IMG/VR virus record: IMGVR_UViG_3300008516_000179 | Location: 1 to 53,933 of that record | Origin: a virus | Reading direction: 5' to 3' (one strand) | DNA: 53,933 nucleotides | Shown: positions 32,627 to 40,763 of the stretch, piece by piece | Numbering within the stretch: the first letter of the stretch is position 1 | Layout of the letters: every line of letters begins with the position of its first letter | Notes under the pieces: generated by a model | Databases searched by the model: none | Told to the model about the DNA's origin: nothing | The model's input: the letters and a program-made list of their open reading frames with translations, nothing else | Program-made: the position numbers and the translations under genes

Positions 32627-33553
32627 CTATTCTGAGCGATAGACTATCACTTCAGATTTTCTTTGAAGATCAAAATCAGATACAGCAAAGAGAATCTCCT
32701 CTCCAGCGAAGACGTAGATCTTATCTGATCTCTGGAGCTTTATATTCTTTGAGATCTCGAAGCATTTTCCAGTCGATACGAGATAGAGTCGAGATGGAGC
32801 ACTCATCTGCGCAAAGTCTTTCGACCATTTTGCATCCAGTACAAGAGCAGCTCCAGCGAACTTCTGCGGAACGCAGACAAATAAGCGGACTTGTCCTTCT
32901 TTTATCCGCTCCATGAGCTTGTTTAATCCTTTAACTACTTCCAGAGATGAATCTTTCCACTTCAGCAGGATCTCGTAGTGGATCCCAGTCTCCATCTCAT
33001 CGCGATCCGGATCATCCGGAAATTCAGGATCCTCCTCCTCGTTTCTCCTCTCCAGCGATTTGATCGTATCCTTCATAATGACATTCTCTCTCACCATTCC
33101 TGCAGGATCGCAGACAGTCTCGAGACTATGGATATAACTCCGGACAGCTTCAGGCAGCTCATTGACATTCCTTGAAGTTGGGAGCCAGGATCCAGGAATG
33201 CAAAAGAAGTCACTAGGAAACTTAAAGCCCTCCACTTCAGCGGAGAATGTGATAGGAGCTAAAGTCCGGAGGATCTCGCGGATCTTCTCTCTGAATTTTT
33301 TCCTATCAGGAAGATAAGGACTATTGATAGCGCTCCTCATCATATTGTAGATCCTGTCGATCGCTTTATCCTCGGACTCGTCTAGTTTTTTTGCTTCCTT
33401 GATATCCATTTGGATCACCTCCTCTTGCAGTGCAGAACGACTGCTTTTTTTTACAGTGTCGAAAAATGCGAGCATGTTTTCTCTGGAGTATCCATAGAGA
33501 TCGACGTTTGAATCTGTCCGCATTCTCCTTAATAAATCTCTGAATTTATTCAT
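32627..33553 (-). CDS. Unknown protein between terminase and portal
   Basis: A 308-residue protein, ATG overlapping the terminase stop as ATGA. Helical N-terminal 80 residues, then a mixed region, and a C-terminal 120 residues with beta strands (RLFVCVPQKFAGAALVLDA, IYVFAGEEILFAVSDFD). I do not recognise a fold. The location between large terminase and portal is normally empty or holds a small gene, so this may be a packaging accessory. Confidence 0.65.
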   Translation of the reverse strand: MNKFRDLLRRMRTDSNVDLYGYSRENMLAFFDTVKKSSRSALQEEVIQMDIKEAKKLDESEDKAIDRIYNMMRSAINSPYLPDRKKFREKIREILRTLAPITFSAEVEGFKFPSDFFCIPGSWLPTSRNVNELPEAVRSYIHSLETVCDPAGMVRENVIMKDTIKSLERRNEEEDPEFPDDPDRDEMETGIHYEILLKWKDSSLEVVKGLNKLMERIKEGQVRLFVCVPQKFAGAALVLDAKWSKDFAQMSAPSRLYLVSTGKCFEISKNIKLQRSDKIYVFAGEEILFAVSDFDLQRKSEVIVYRSE

Positions 33554-34854
33554 CTTACGACTCGTCCTTGTCGCTTCTCTTTGACTCTGGAGTGAGCGAT
33601 CACGATCGCGTCCAGTCTGTCCGGACTCATCTTGATTCTCTTCTTAAACTCCTCTTTTGATTCGATCCGGATCTGTCTGTCTACAGTTGGGACTCGATAT
33701 CGGATCCTCATCTGCTTTGCCAGCTTGTCATCCAGTGGAAGATCTAGAGCGTGGAGATCGTTCCGGAGCAGGAAGAAGTCTTCTGCTCTTTTGTTTTTAT
33801 ACATAGGATCCAGCGCAGCGTCAGAGGATCTATACGCGAGGAGCTTTCCTCTGAATCCGCGCTGCAGGAGCCATGGAAGCTTCCGCTTAATTCTATCGTA
33901 GACTCCAGCTCCGAATCCGATTATATCGATCTTCACTTCCGCTTCTCTGTGATTAATCATCTCGTCTATCACTTTATCTGCGAGGAGCATGAGATCAGCT
34001 AGTCGATAGATCCGAAACGTGTACTTGTTCGCACGCTTGAACGCGAGGACTGATTCGTCTGGACCCTCGCGAGCGACGTCGACTCCGATCGCGCTCACGT
34101 TCGCGAGCGCTCGAGACTGGCGTCTCATCGCTTCCTCTACAAGAGAGATAGGAAAGACGTGAGACTCTTCAGAGAGTACGTCCCAGTCTCCTCTCATCCA
34201 GGATTTAAAAAGCTCAGCAGGAAGAATCTTTTTCATTCCCAGGAGATATCCTTCAGGATTATATGGATTGTCTTCCGGAAGAGCAGGAATAAAATCGTGA
34301 TCCTCGAGCTCCTGATCGATCCAGCGGATCTTAACCCAATTAGAAGCAGGATTCGCAGTGCAGAGTCCTTTGTGAATGATTCCTGGAAGATTCAAAGAAA
34401 GCCGAGTTGACAGCATAAGGAAATGATCTTCAGTCGTCTCTTCAATCTGATCTACTCCGAACCAGCCGAGCTCCATTGACTTTAGCTTATCGAGTCCGCG
34501 CTGATCGTCTCCGAGTCCTCCGTAATACATTTCGGATCCGTTCTTGAATTTGAAGAGCTTCTCGGATTTATTATGAAAAAGATAAAGAGCAGGATCCAGC
34601 CACTTCTCCACTTCTTTCAATGTGGAGCGCTTGAATTCCTCTAGCTCATGTCTGCAAAGATATCCTCTGTTTCCTGGATACAGCGTCGAGAGCTGGATTC
34701 CGGAATTCACGAGCCAGCATGTTTTTCCTCCTCGCATAGCTCCTCCATACATCGGATACTTCACAGGAGAGAGATGAGCTTTGAGCTGGCGGGGCTCTGG
34801 AACGTACGACTCCACTCTTACCACTTTGAATCCGGATTCCTGGATTCCGATCAT
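33550..34854 (-). CDS. Terminase large subunit
   Basis: A 434-residue packaging motor. Walker A GGAMRGGKT is at 37-45, Walker B with catalytic Glu WFGVDQIEE at 131-139, and a motif III-like region follows. The nuclease domain has Asp259 (IGVDVAREGPDES), Asp310/320 (IDIIGFGAGVYD) and Asp412/415 (PDRLDAIVIA). All expected acidic residues are visible, so it is likely functional. It pumps DNA into the prohead and cuts concatemers. The upstream partners are a 58-residue coiled-coil gene and the small terminase. Confidence 0.93.
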   Translation of the reverse strand: MIGIQESGFKVVRVESYVPEPRQLKAHLSPVKYPMYGGAMRGGKTCWLVNSGIQLSTLYPGNRGYLCRHELEEFKRSTLKEVEKWLDPALYLFHNKSEKLFKFKNGSEMYYGGLGDDQRGLDKLKSMELGWFGVDQIEETTEDHFLMLSTRLSLNLPGIIHKGLCTANPASNWVKIRWIDQELEDHDFIPALPEDNPYNPEGYLLGMKKILPAELFKSWMRGDWDVLSEESHVFPISLVEEAMRRQSRALANVSAIGVDVAREGPDESVLAFKRANKYTFRIYRLADLMLLADKVIDEMINHREAEVKIDIIGFGAGVYDRIKRKLPWLLQRGFRGKLLAYRSSDAALDPMYKNKRAEDFFLLRNDLHALDLPLDDKLAKQMRIRYRVPTVDRQIRIESKEEFKKRIKMSPDRLDAIVIAHSRVKEKRQGRVVR

Positions 34855-34890
34855 TATTTCATTCCTTCTGTCATTATTTCAGAGATTCTT

Positions 34891-35067
34891 TCACTTTCCT
34901 CGCTTTTTTTTCAGCAGCTCGCGTATGTCAAGTAGAGCTTCGAGGAGGAGCTGCTGATTATCCATGAGATCGAGCAGCAAGAAAACTCCTTTCTTCGCGA
35001 CGTCCTCATTCGATTCCATGCTCTTTAAAGTGCGGAGATCGGTTTCGATCTCTTGTCTTAGTCTCAT
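34891..35067 (-). CDS. 58-residue helical protein between terminase subunits
   Basis: ATG 35067 is preceded by AAAGGAGACGAT. The product is helical and leucine-rich (GVFLLLDLMDNQQLLLEALL) with charged ends, suggesting a coiled coil. Its stop is about 36 bases before the large terminase ATG. It could be a packaging adaptor. No family recognised. Confidence 0.7.
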   Translation of the reverse strand: MRLRQEIETDLRTLKSMESNEDVAKKGVFLLLDLMDNQQLLLEALLDIRELLKKKRGK

Positions 35068-35085
35068 ATCGTCTCCTTTAAAAAA

Positions 35086-35715
35086 TTAATCCAAGTACTC
35101 CTCGCTGGGAAGCGGATCCTTCTCCTTTTCTTTCGCTTTCTTTTTTACGGATCGAGGAACAGGCATGTGAGAGATATACTGGACGAGAGATCCTTGCGTG
35201 TCGATCTCAGTGATCTGTCTGTCCGTCATTCCGAGCCAATTTTTCGCAAGGAAGATCCAGGATCCAGGAGTCAAGATCGGAACGAAAGCGTAGAAGAGCG
35301 CGTTCCTCTTTTGTTCGAATAATTCCATCGCTTCTTTCAGCTTCGGATATTTTGCCATCCAGTTATAGAGCGTGGATCTATGGAGCCCCATGAAGTCCGC
35401 GAGTGATTCGAAGGAGCAGAAGGAGAAGAAGTTCCGGATCTCAAGAGTCTCAGTGAAAGCTTCAATCATCGCAATTACTTTCTCCTCGTTGTATTTTGTC
35501 GGACGTCCTGCTTTGTGCCTTTTGATTTTCTGCTGAAGTGATTTCTCGTACTCATCTCGGAAGCGTTGGAGTGCTTCTTTCTTGATCCGGAGCTCTTCCT
35601 TCTCGGATATCTTATAAGAGGAGCGCGGAGCTGCTCTGTCCGTCGCGGTTCCCTTCCTCTTCGACGTGGCAGCGTTTCCGCGCTTCCTCTTTATTTTGTT
35701 TTTTAGAGCTGTCAA
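35086..35715 (-). CDS. Terminase small subunit
   Basis: A 209-residue protein, TTG start at 35715 after the previous TAG. A basic, coiled N-terminus leads to AGRPTKYNEEKVIAMIEAF and ESLADFMGLHRSTLYNWMAK, the HTH region of phage small terminases and related terminase-like phBC6A51 types. A central helical region and basic tail (KKKAKEKEKD) follow. It recognises phage DNA and feeds it to the large subunit. The weak SD and TTG start could limit its level. Confidence 0.8.
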   Translation of the reverse strand: MTALKNKIKRKRGNAATSKRKGTATDRAAPRSSYKISEKEELRIKKEALQRFRDEYEKSLQQKIKRHKAGRPTKYNEEKVIAMIEAFTETLEIRNFFSFCSFESLADFMGLHRSTLYNWMAKYPKLKEAMELFEQKRNALFYAFVPILTPGSWIFLAKNWLGMTDRQITEIDTQGSLVQYISHMPVPRSVKKKAKEKEKDPLPSEEYLD

Positions 35716-36629
35716 CTATTAAGGATCTCCTTGAACTCCTGGAGTGTTCCTCTCCGCTCTGCAGAAGCTTTCCTTCTCCAGCGGAGTTGTCTTGTGAGAT
35801 GATCGTCATAATTAGATCCGATCTCCTTGATTGCTTGCTTCAAAGATTTCCGATCGGAGACTAGATATTCAGAGATATCGTATCCAGCAGTCTCAAATGT
35901 ATTTAAGCAGTTCCGATCAAAGAGCTGGACGACTCCGGATCCCAGAGCTTCATAAAACCTGTTCGCAGGATAAGTGTAGTGACTATGACTGAAAGCATCT
36001 TCCAGATAAAGTGAGAAGAGACAGCGCTGCAGCAGCGATCCTTTCGCGTGCCAATAGAAAGGAGTCCCAAAATGAGCTTTAACTCCCAGCGCTTTGAACA
36101 GCGACACGTTTCGTGGAGACGTGGAGACGACGAGATCTCGATAGAAATATCGCTCGAAATAGATCTCTCGATCCTTGCGATACATTCCATAATAGACGAT
36201 CGAATACGGACGCTCAGCTATTCCCAGCGGACGGAGTCCTTTGTAGATCAGCGCATTGATATTCAGAGTTCTCCATGTCATCCATCCTCTCCGCGATCGT
36301 TTAGGAGCTGGATAGCTGCAGACAGTGACGACTCCGCGCTTCCGGAGGATCTTCGCGACGTCATTATTCAGATTCAGCAGATAGTCATTCGTGATCCAGT
36401 AAAGACTAGATTCGGAATGGCGATCGAGGAATGCGCAGATCTCCTTCACGTCAGCCCAGTGTGCAGCATAAGAAAGGAAGATCTTCTCGATCTTCTCGTT
36501 CCAGAATTCGCGGAATTTTCCGTTGACAATAGGAACTTCGAATTTTTCCTGCAGGATCTTGTCGTTCCTCCAGTATGGAGTAAAGCTTTTGTGTCTCGGC
36601 TCTGGCTCCACGATCACAGCTTTAATCAC
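35712..36629 (-). CDS. Putative glycosyltransferase (GT-B-like)
   Basis: A 305-residue protein with GTG start, SD GGAGGAGGCCT overlapping the ParB stop as GTGA. The C-terminal part LYLEDAFSHSHYTYPANRFY with EALGSGVVQLFD resembles the donor-binding end of GT-B glycosyltransferases. The N-terminal Rossmann-like half is diverged. It sits between ParB-like and small terminase genes, suggesting modification of DNA or of virion proteins during late infection. The family is inferred from this motif, so confidence is moderate. Confidence 0.6.
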   Translation of the reverse strand: MIKAVIVEPEPRHKSFTPYWRNDKILQEKFEVPIVNGKFREFWNEKIEKIFLSYAAHWADVKEICAFLDRHSESSLYWITNDYLLNLNNDVAKILRKRGVVTVCSYPAPKRSRRGWMTWRTLNINALIYKGLRPLGIAERPYSIVYYGMYRKDREIYFERYFYRDLVVSTSPRNVSLFKALGVKAHFGTPFYWHAKGSLLQRCLFSLYLEDAFSHSHYTYPANRFYEALGSGVVQLFDRNCLNTFETAGYDISEYLVSDRKSLKQAIKEIGSNYDDHLTRQLRWRRKASAERRGTLQEFKEILNS

Positions 36630-37282
36630 AGGCCTCCTCCAGGTTTCAGATGTTCCAGGATCTCGAGGATCTCGGATCCTTTGATCGTATTGACTTTCTT
36701 GTCTCCGATCCCCAGCGACCGCTTGACTTCCGCGAGCTGCTCGTCCGAGTCGCAGCGGATCGTGACAATCCTCCTGTCTCCTTTATCAATGAAGTTGAAC
36801 GACTCCTCCGGATAATTTTCATAGTCGATCATGGACTTCTGGACTTTGAGAGAGAATCCAGAAAGCGCCAGAGAGACGGATCCATCGTCACAGTAGTCCA
36901 GACACTCTTTGAGCTTCGGAAAGTTTGTCTGAGCGAGCTGAGCGATCCTGTTCGACGCAATACAGTAAAGGACAGCGTGCTTATAAGTGCGGAAAGGATA
37001 GAGCTTCACAGGAACTTTCTTGAGTCCCAGCTCCTTCGAGATCCGGACGCGCTTGTGTCCTGCGACGATCATGAGTTTTTTGTCATGACGATAGACGATG
37101 ACGTCCTCTACAAAGCCCTGTCCCAGGATCGACTCTCGCAGCATATCCGTTCCAGCTTCCGTCTCCTGCGACGGATTGCCATCGAAAGGATGAAGATCCG
37201 AGATCTTCACATTGATATACTTTGATTTCTCCTGGAGCTCCAGAGTCTCCTTCGCGAATTTTAAGATCTCCTCTTTATCCAT
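36626..37282 (-). CDS. ParB-like nuclease-domain protein
   Basis: A 218-residue protein. The ParB/Srx N-terminal fold shows VKISDLHPFDGNP, MLRESILGQGFVEDVIVY and MIVAGHKRVRISKELGL, where AGHKR replaces the usual GxRR. The rest is helical with a possible HTH, and a C-terminal beta region. In phages such proteins occur as CTPases, DNA-binding regulators and partners of DNA-modification enzymes. A SD AGGAGGAGGATAAACAAA precedes the ATG. Confidence 0.8.
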   Translation of the reverse strand: MDKEEILKFAKETLELQEKSKYINVKISDLHPFDGNPSQETEAGTDMLRESILGQGFVEDVIVYRHDKKLMIVAGHKRVRISKELGLKKVPVKLYPFRTYKHAVLYCIASNRIAQLAQTNFPKLKECLDYCDDGSVSLALSGFSLKVQKSMIDYENYPEESFNFIDKGDRRIVTIRCDSDEQLAEVKRSLGIGDKKVNTIKGSEILEILEHLKPGGGL

Positions 37283-37287
37283 TTTGT

Positions 37288-37638
37288 TTATCCTCCTCCT
37301 TTATCTTTGGCGAGATCAAATAGCTTATCGGTATTTTTTGAGATGGAGATAGCATGATTCTTATTAATCTCCGACTGAGCTTTAAGATGCTGCCCACAGC
37401 GCTTATTGATATTCGTGACTTCATTCTTCATGACTCGGACGTCCGCCTGAGTGTTTCCGACTTCCTTCTTGATTGAATCGGACGTCTTTCCTAGATCTCC
37501 GAGAGCTTTGAGGATCAGCGAATTCGGGCATCCTCCGTTCTTTTTGTTCCTTGCGAGCGTGTAAATCCGCTCTGCAACAAGACCCAGGATTCCAGCTCCG
37601 GTCACTCCACTGATTATAACAGAGACAGTAATTTCCAT
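37288..37638 (-). CDS. Membrane-anchored coiled-coil protein
   Basis: A 116-residue protein. One N-terminal transmembrane helix (VSVIISGVTGAGILGLVAE) is followed by a Cys and a helical coiled-coil-like region with Lys/Asn-rich sequence. Topology is like XhlA/holin-associated or signal-anchor proteins. It lies next to DUF5675. A lysis-related role is possible but not shown. Confidence 0.6.
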   Translation of the reverse strand: MEITVSVIISGVTGAGILGLVAERIYTLARNKKNGGCPNSLILKALGDLGKTSDSIKKEVGNTQADVRVMKNEVTNINKRCGQHLKAQSEINKNHAISISKNTDKLFDLAKDKGGG

Positions 37639-37651
37639 AGAGCTTCTCCTT

Positions 37652-38050
37652 TTAGGATGAGAAAATGGTGAGAAGAAATGTATCTTGATTTTTAAGTCTC
37701 AGGAGGAATTCTTTAAAAGCTTTTCCGGAAGACAGGACAGCGCTCTCTCCATTGAGAGGATCGAACAGTTCTCCGACTATGATACACCCATGAGTGTCGT
37801 CAGCTATGTTTCCTTTATGAAAAAGAATGTGACTCCTGTCCGGAACATTCGTCACTTCAAAAGTCTTTCCGAACTTAGGAGAGATGACTTTCCTGCAGTT
37901 GTATGCTCCTGTCGGAATGCAGGAGACGTTCGGAAGATTGTCTTCCCATGGGAGCTCGAGAGTCACGCAGAAAGGAAGATTGTCATCCAGCAAGACTCCG
38001 AATGTGGCGTCATCGTGATAGGAGACTCTGTTGAGTCTAAATGTTTTGAT
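37652..38050 (-). CDS. DUF5675 family protein, probable ATC start
   Basis: The family pattern is clear: CVTLELPWEDNLPNVSCIPT, then AYNCRKVISPKFG, HILFHKGNIADDTHGCIIVG. The only ATG/GTG/TTG-type start in frame is TTG 37993, which would cut off the N-terminal strands. The frame is open upstream to 38096 and the residues RLNRVSYHDDATFGVLLDDN match the family start. The only plausible start there is ATC 38050, after GAGGAGTAGAAGG. If TTG is used, the product is 113 residues. DUF5675 proteins occur in phages, often near lysis genes. Confidence 0.65.
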   Translation of the reverse strand: MKTFRLNRVSYHDDATFGVLLDDNLPFCVTLELPWEDNLPNVSCIPTGAYNCRKVISPKFGKTFEVTNVPDRSHILFHKGNIADDTHGCIIVGELFDPLNGESAVLSSGKAFKEFLLRLKNQDTFLLTIFSS

Positions 38051-38069
38051 CCTTCTACTCCTCGCTCTG

Positions 38070-38099
38070 AAAGTAAAGGAATAGAATGCACGTTGTCAA
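38070..38099 (-). promoter_or_regulatory. Weak promoter candidate, TTGACA box
   Basis: A perfect TTGACA (38094-38099) with only a weak -10-like TACTTT (18-base spacing) in the 90-base gap 38051-38139 before the DUF5675 gene. The predicted start would leave almost no leader. Sequence-only call. Confidence 0.25.
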
Positions 38100-38139
38100 G
38101 AAATATTTAAGAACTAACCCCCTCGAGGTGAGAAATTAT

Positions 38140-38946
38140 TCAGAATTTTTTTATCTTGAGCTGCTCGTGATCCTGGACTAATCTCTCTATTCTATCGAGC
38201 TCTTTTTTTAGATTCCGGATCCGATCTTTTAAAGGATACCTCTCGGAGAATACTTTTCCGAGCTCGCAATATCGGAGAGCTTTCCTCATAAACTTCTTCT
38301 CGTCTTCGTCCCAGACAATCCTCCGGAGCTTCTGGATGAATGCGTCGCGATCGGATCTCTTTCTCTCCAGCTCTCTCTCCTTCTCCCAGATCGCGTCCTC
38401 GATCTTTCTCCTGTATTCTTCAGCGATTTTTTTATTGACATGCTCTTCGAATTCCTGCTGCGTGATTTCCTTTCCTAAATATCTGACAGGAACTTCCGAG
38501 ACGTTCACTGTCGCTCCGAATTCATACGCGAGATCCTGGAGGAGACGGAATGGGATCTCCTTCATGGATCTATAAGTCGCGAGCTTCTTGATTTTGATCG
38601 TGTTCGCGCTGTCGACGTATTGAAGTCCGACAAAGTCCGGAACTTCATGCTTCTCGATCAGTCCCCAAGGACACACATAATAAAATTTATTGCTTACTTC
38701 CAGCGCTTTTTTCTGCTTCTCGTGGAAGACTTTAATGTCCTTGAGAAAGTCCTGTCGCGATATTTTGATCTCGAATGATAGGATCTCCGCATTCCTGGAC
38801 TGGAATCCGACAGCGTATCCATCGATGAAATAGAACTCCTCGAAGAATGCCCATCCATGAGCTCGTCGATATTTATACGCGAGGATCTTCTTTATGAAGT
38901 TCGCGTCAAGAGATCTTTCCTGATCTTTTGCATTCGGAACAGACAT
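38140..38946 (-). CDS. MmcB-like DNA repair/nuclease protein
   Basis: A 268-residue protein. The segment LSFEIKISRQDFLKDIK with KKALEVSNKFYYVCPWGLI and VPDFVGLQYV fits the MmcB-like PD-(D/E)XK family, with Glu and Lys in E-x-K. The C-terminal 120 residues are a long charged coiled coil, absent from the short family members. It may bind and cut or mark phage DNA. The SD GGAAGGAG precedes the ATG. Confidence 0.75.
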   Translation of the reverse strand: MSVPNAKDQERSLDANFIKKILAYKYRRAHGWAFFEEFYFIDGYAVGFQSRNAEILSFEIKISRQDFLKDIKVFHEKQKKALEVSNKFYYVCPWGLIEKHEVPDFVGLQYVDSANTIKIKKLATYRSMKEIPFRLLQDLAYEFGATVNVSEVPVRYLGKEITQQEFEEHVNKKIAEEYRRKIEDAIWEKERELERKRSDRDAFIQKLRRIVWDEDEKKFMRKALRYCELGKVFSERYPLKDRIRNLKKELDRIERLVQDHEQLKIKKF

Positions 38947-39100
38947 GCTCGTACTCTCCTTCCTTGTAGATTATCGTCCATCCGCAGGATTTCATTCTTT
39001 CAATCAGATCCATCCAATTAAAGACGTCCTCGAACGTCTCTACGAAAGAGCAAAAATCGCAGGAGACATCGTACATCTGGAAGTCATATTTTTCAATCAT
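38906..39100 (-). CDS. Small zinc-binding protein
   Basis: A 64-residue protein with CDFC near residue 14 and CSEC near residue 54, a simple zinc ribbon. It overlaps the upstream gene by 4 bases and the next by 41 bases. Function unknown. Confidence 0.6.
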   Translation of the reverse strand: MIEKYDFQMYDVSCDFCSFVETFEDVFNWMDLIERMKSCGWTIIYKEGEYEHVCSECKRSGKIS

Positions 39101-39414
39101 GGATGAAGCGCTTTCTGCAGCTTCACTGCTTCCAGGAAAGTAAGGAGGATCTTCTGTGCTCTGATATGATGGACGAGCTGATTCAGCTCTGCAGTCAGGA
39201 TGATCTCCGGATCCTCCTCTCGTCGACTGACTTCCTCCCAGTATTTTCCCATTGAGAGGATTCTTCGAAGCTCCTCTTCTGTGAAGCGAGCTCCGGATCC
39301 TCCGAATGCTTCCTGCAGCGATTCATAAGCTTCTCTTCCTTCCTTTTCGATCAGCGTTGAACAGTTTTTATTCCATGCGGAATAAAATCTGAATAGCCAG
39401 TTTTCTTTGCTCAT
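39097..39414 (-). CDS. Hypothetical helical protein
   Basis: A 105-residue, mostly helical protein (ELRRILSMGKYWEEVSRREE) of unknown function, coupled to its neighbours by 4-base overlaps. The sequence does not suggest a family. Confidence 0.6.
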   Translation of the reverse strand: MSKENWLFRFYSAWNKNCSTLIEKEGREAYESLQEAFGGSGARFTEEELRRILSMGKYWEEVSRREEDPEIILTAELNQLVHHIRAQKILLTFLEAVKLQKALHP

Positions 39415-39833
39415 AGTAAGTCCTCCTTTTCTTTTTTCTTTCGCTTCTCTTCCTGAATCTTCTTATCGATCTCAATGACGAACTTTCCGAAGTTCTCGAA
39501 CGTCTCTCCTGTCGTCTCCACAGCTTTCCGGACATTCTCTATCATTCTCTTGAATCCTTCCATGATCCGGATCACTACTTCCGACGCGACGATATGAGAG
39601 AGGATCCTTATATTGAAGCTCCAGCAGCAGTTTAAGCAGAAGAAGATCTCGTCATCGCAGAAGAGCTCGACGGACTCCTGCTTGCAGCGCGGACATCGAT
39701 GACGCTCTCCGATCTTAATTATTGACGTCGAAGATATCGATGAAGACTTTTCCGTCGATGTCCGGATGGATCTCGAAGATCTTCCTTTCTTTTTCTGTGA
39801 GCTTATCATAGATGACGACTTCCTTTTCTCCAT
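39411..39833 (-). CDS. Zinc-ribbon protein, start uncertain
   Basis: ATG 39833 with SD GGAGGAATGCG lies inside the 52-residue gene and would give 140 residues. The first 40 residues (SSSMISSQKKKGRSSRS) are low-complexity, as expected if they are a shadow of that gene. The ribbon proper starts at HRCPRCKQ, followed by CLNC and helical sequence. Either the long form is real, or translation starts at a non-standard codon near 39715. Confidence 0.5.
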   Translation of the reverse strand: MEKRKSSSMISSQKKKGRSSRSIRTSTEKSSSISSTSIIKIGERHRCPRCKQESVELFCDDEIFFCLNCCWSFNIRILSHIVASEVVIRIMEGFKRMIENVRKAVETTGETFENFGKFVIEIDKKIQEEKRKKKEKEDLL

Positions 39834-39873
39834 CGCATTCCTCCAGCTCGTCGATAAGATCTTTGACTCTCAT
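39715..39873 (-). CDS. 52-residue paralogue (VKDLIDEL type)
   Basis: ATG 39873 overlaps the stop of the next upstream gene as ATGA. The product MRVKDLIDELEECDGEKEV is related to the neighbour MIVKELIEKLQKYGGDRQV, and both end in short acidic beta strands. Small proteins of this type are common in phages and have no known role. Confidence 0.7.
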   Translation of the reverse strand: MRVKDLIDELEECDGEKEVVIYDKLTEKERKIFEIHPDIDGKVFIDIFDVNN

Positions 39874-40031
39874 CTCGGTTTGTCGACGTCGATCCAGACT
39901 ATTCCGGATCCTTCATCGATCGTCGTGACATCTGAAATAGGAAGATCGTATTCTTTATGAATGATATACACTCGGACTTGACGATCTCCTCCGTACTTCT
40001 GAAGTTTTTCGATTAATTCTTTAACTATCAT
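39870..40031 (-). CDS. 53-residue paralogue (VKELIEKL type)
   Basis: ATG 40031 is preceded by AAAGGAGCTAAAA. The sequence MIVKELIEKLQKYGGDRQVR, followed by VYIIHKEYDLPI, fits a widespread family of small phage proteins with a helix and a beta hairpin. A second copy follows at 39715-39873. Confidence 0.75.
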   Translation of the reverse strand: MIVKELIEKLQKYGGDRQVRVYIIHKEYDLPISDVTTIDEGSGIVWIDVDKPR

Positions 40032-40033
40032 TT

Positions 40034-40369
40034 TTAGCTCCTTTTCTCCTTTGCTTCTTCTTCGATCATTCTCATAAGGACGTGCGTCGGAGAATTTTCA
40101 CCAGCTCCATTATCTGCCAGCTGTAGTCTTTCTTCTTCCTGAAGCTCTCCGAAATGTCTGATATAAATCGCGATCTTTCCTGTAGTCAATTCTTCAGATG
40201 AGATAATCATGTCCTTTGCTTTTTCTGCCAGATCTTTTCCCACATTCGCGATCATTCTCCTTCTCTTTCCATCCGGACGAAGATACTGAATGATCTCGAT
40301 CTCATCCTCTTCTACTTCTTCCGGAATATTGTCAATATCATACTCTTTTCCATCCTTTGCTTTTCTCAT
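40034..40369 (-). CDS. Hypothetical protein
   Basis: A 111-residue acidic protein with mixed alpha/beta pattern (EIEIIQYLRPDGKRRRMIA, KIAIYIRHFGELQEEERLQL). It overlaps the upstream gene by 4 bases. A repeated polar tail follows (NGAGENSPTHVLMRMIEE), common in small phage proteins for nucleic-acid-related roles. Unknown family. Confidence 0.6.
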   Translation of the reverse strand: MRKAKDGKEYDIDNIPEEVEEDEIEIIQYLRPDGKRRRMIANVGKDLAEKAKDMIISSEELTTGKIAIYIRHFGELQEEERLQLADNGAGENSPTHVLMRMIEEEAKEKRS

Positions 40370-40593
40370 AATTCCTCCTCCAGTTCCGACTCATAGAAGA
40401 TCTTCTTCTCTCGATAGCAGATCTCTAGGAATGCTGTGCTGCATCCGCACTGATCTTCGATATCAGCTCCTTTGCAGGATCCGAATGCGTCACAGCGCTT
40501 GCAGATCTCCTCGACGTCGCTGCGGAAAGCATACATGAACTCTCCGTCCATCGTCTTCTGAATAAAAACGAGATCATCCTTTATTCTTTCCAT
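40366..40593 (-). CDS. Cys-rich 75-residue protein
   Basis: ATG 40593 is chosen over GTG 40611, with GGAG 9 bases upstream. The product has five Cys in CKRCDAFGSCKG...CGCST, a probable metal-binding cluster. Partial overlap with the upstream gene (13 bases). Function unknown. Confidence 0.55.
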   Translation of the reverse strand: MERIKDDLVFIQKTMDGEFMYAFRSDVEEICKRCDAFGSCKGADIEDQCGCSTAFLEICYREKKIFYESELEEEL

Positions 40594-40763
40594 CGATGAT
40601 GACTCCAGCACTCGTGATGATCCGGATGCTCTTCTCCTAGCTCCTCTTCCTCCAGCTCCAGGAATGACTTGAGATGACGATCAGCTTCCAGCTTCAGACA
40701 GTGAATACAGCTCTTTCCGCAGCGTGGACACTTTGCAACGCTCTTCGGATCTTTAACTGTCAT
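40581..40763 (-). CDS. Zinc-binding 60-residue protein
   Basis: ATG 40763 fits better than the frame beginning at 40781. The segment CPRCGKSCIHC is a three-to-four-Cys cluster near the N-terminus, followed by an acidic helix and a His-rich tail (HPDHHECWSHH). It may bind metal. Unknown family. Confidence 0.55.
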   Translation of the reverse strand: MTVKDPKSVAKCPRCGKSCIHCLKLEADRHLKSFLELEEEELGEEHPDHHECWSHHRWKE

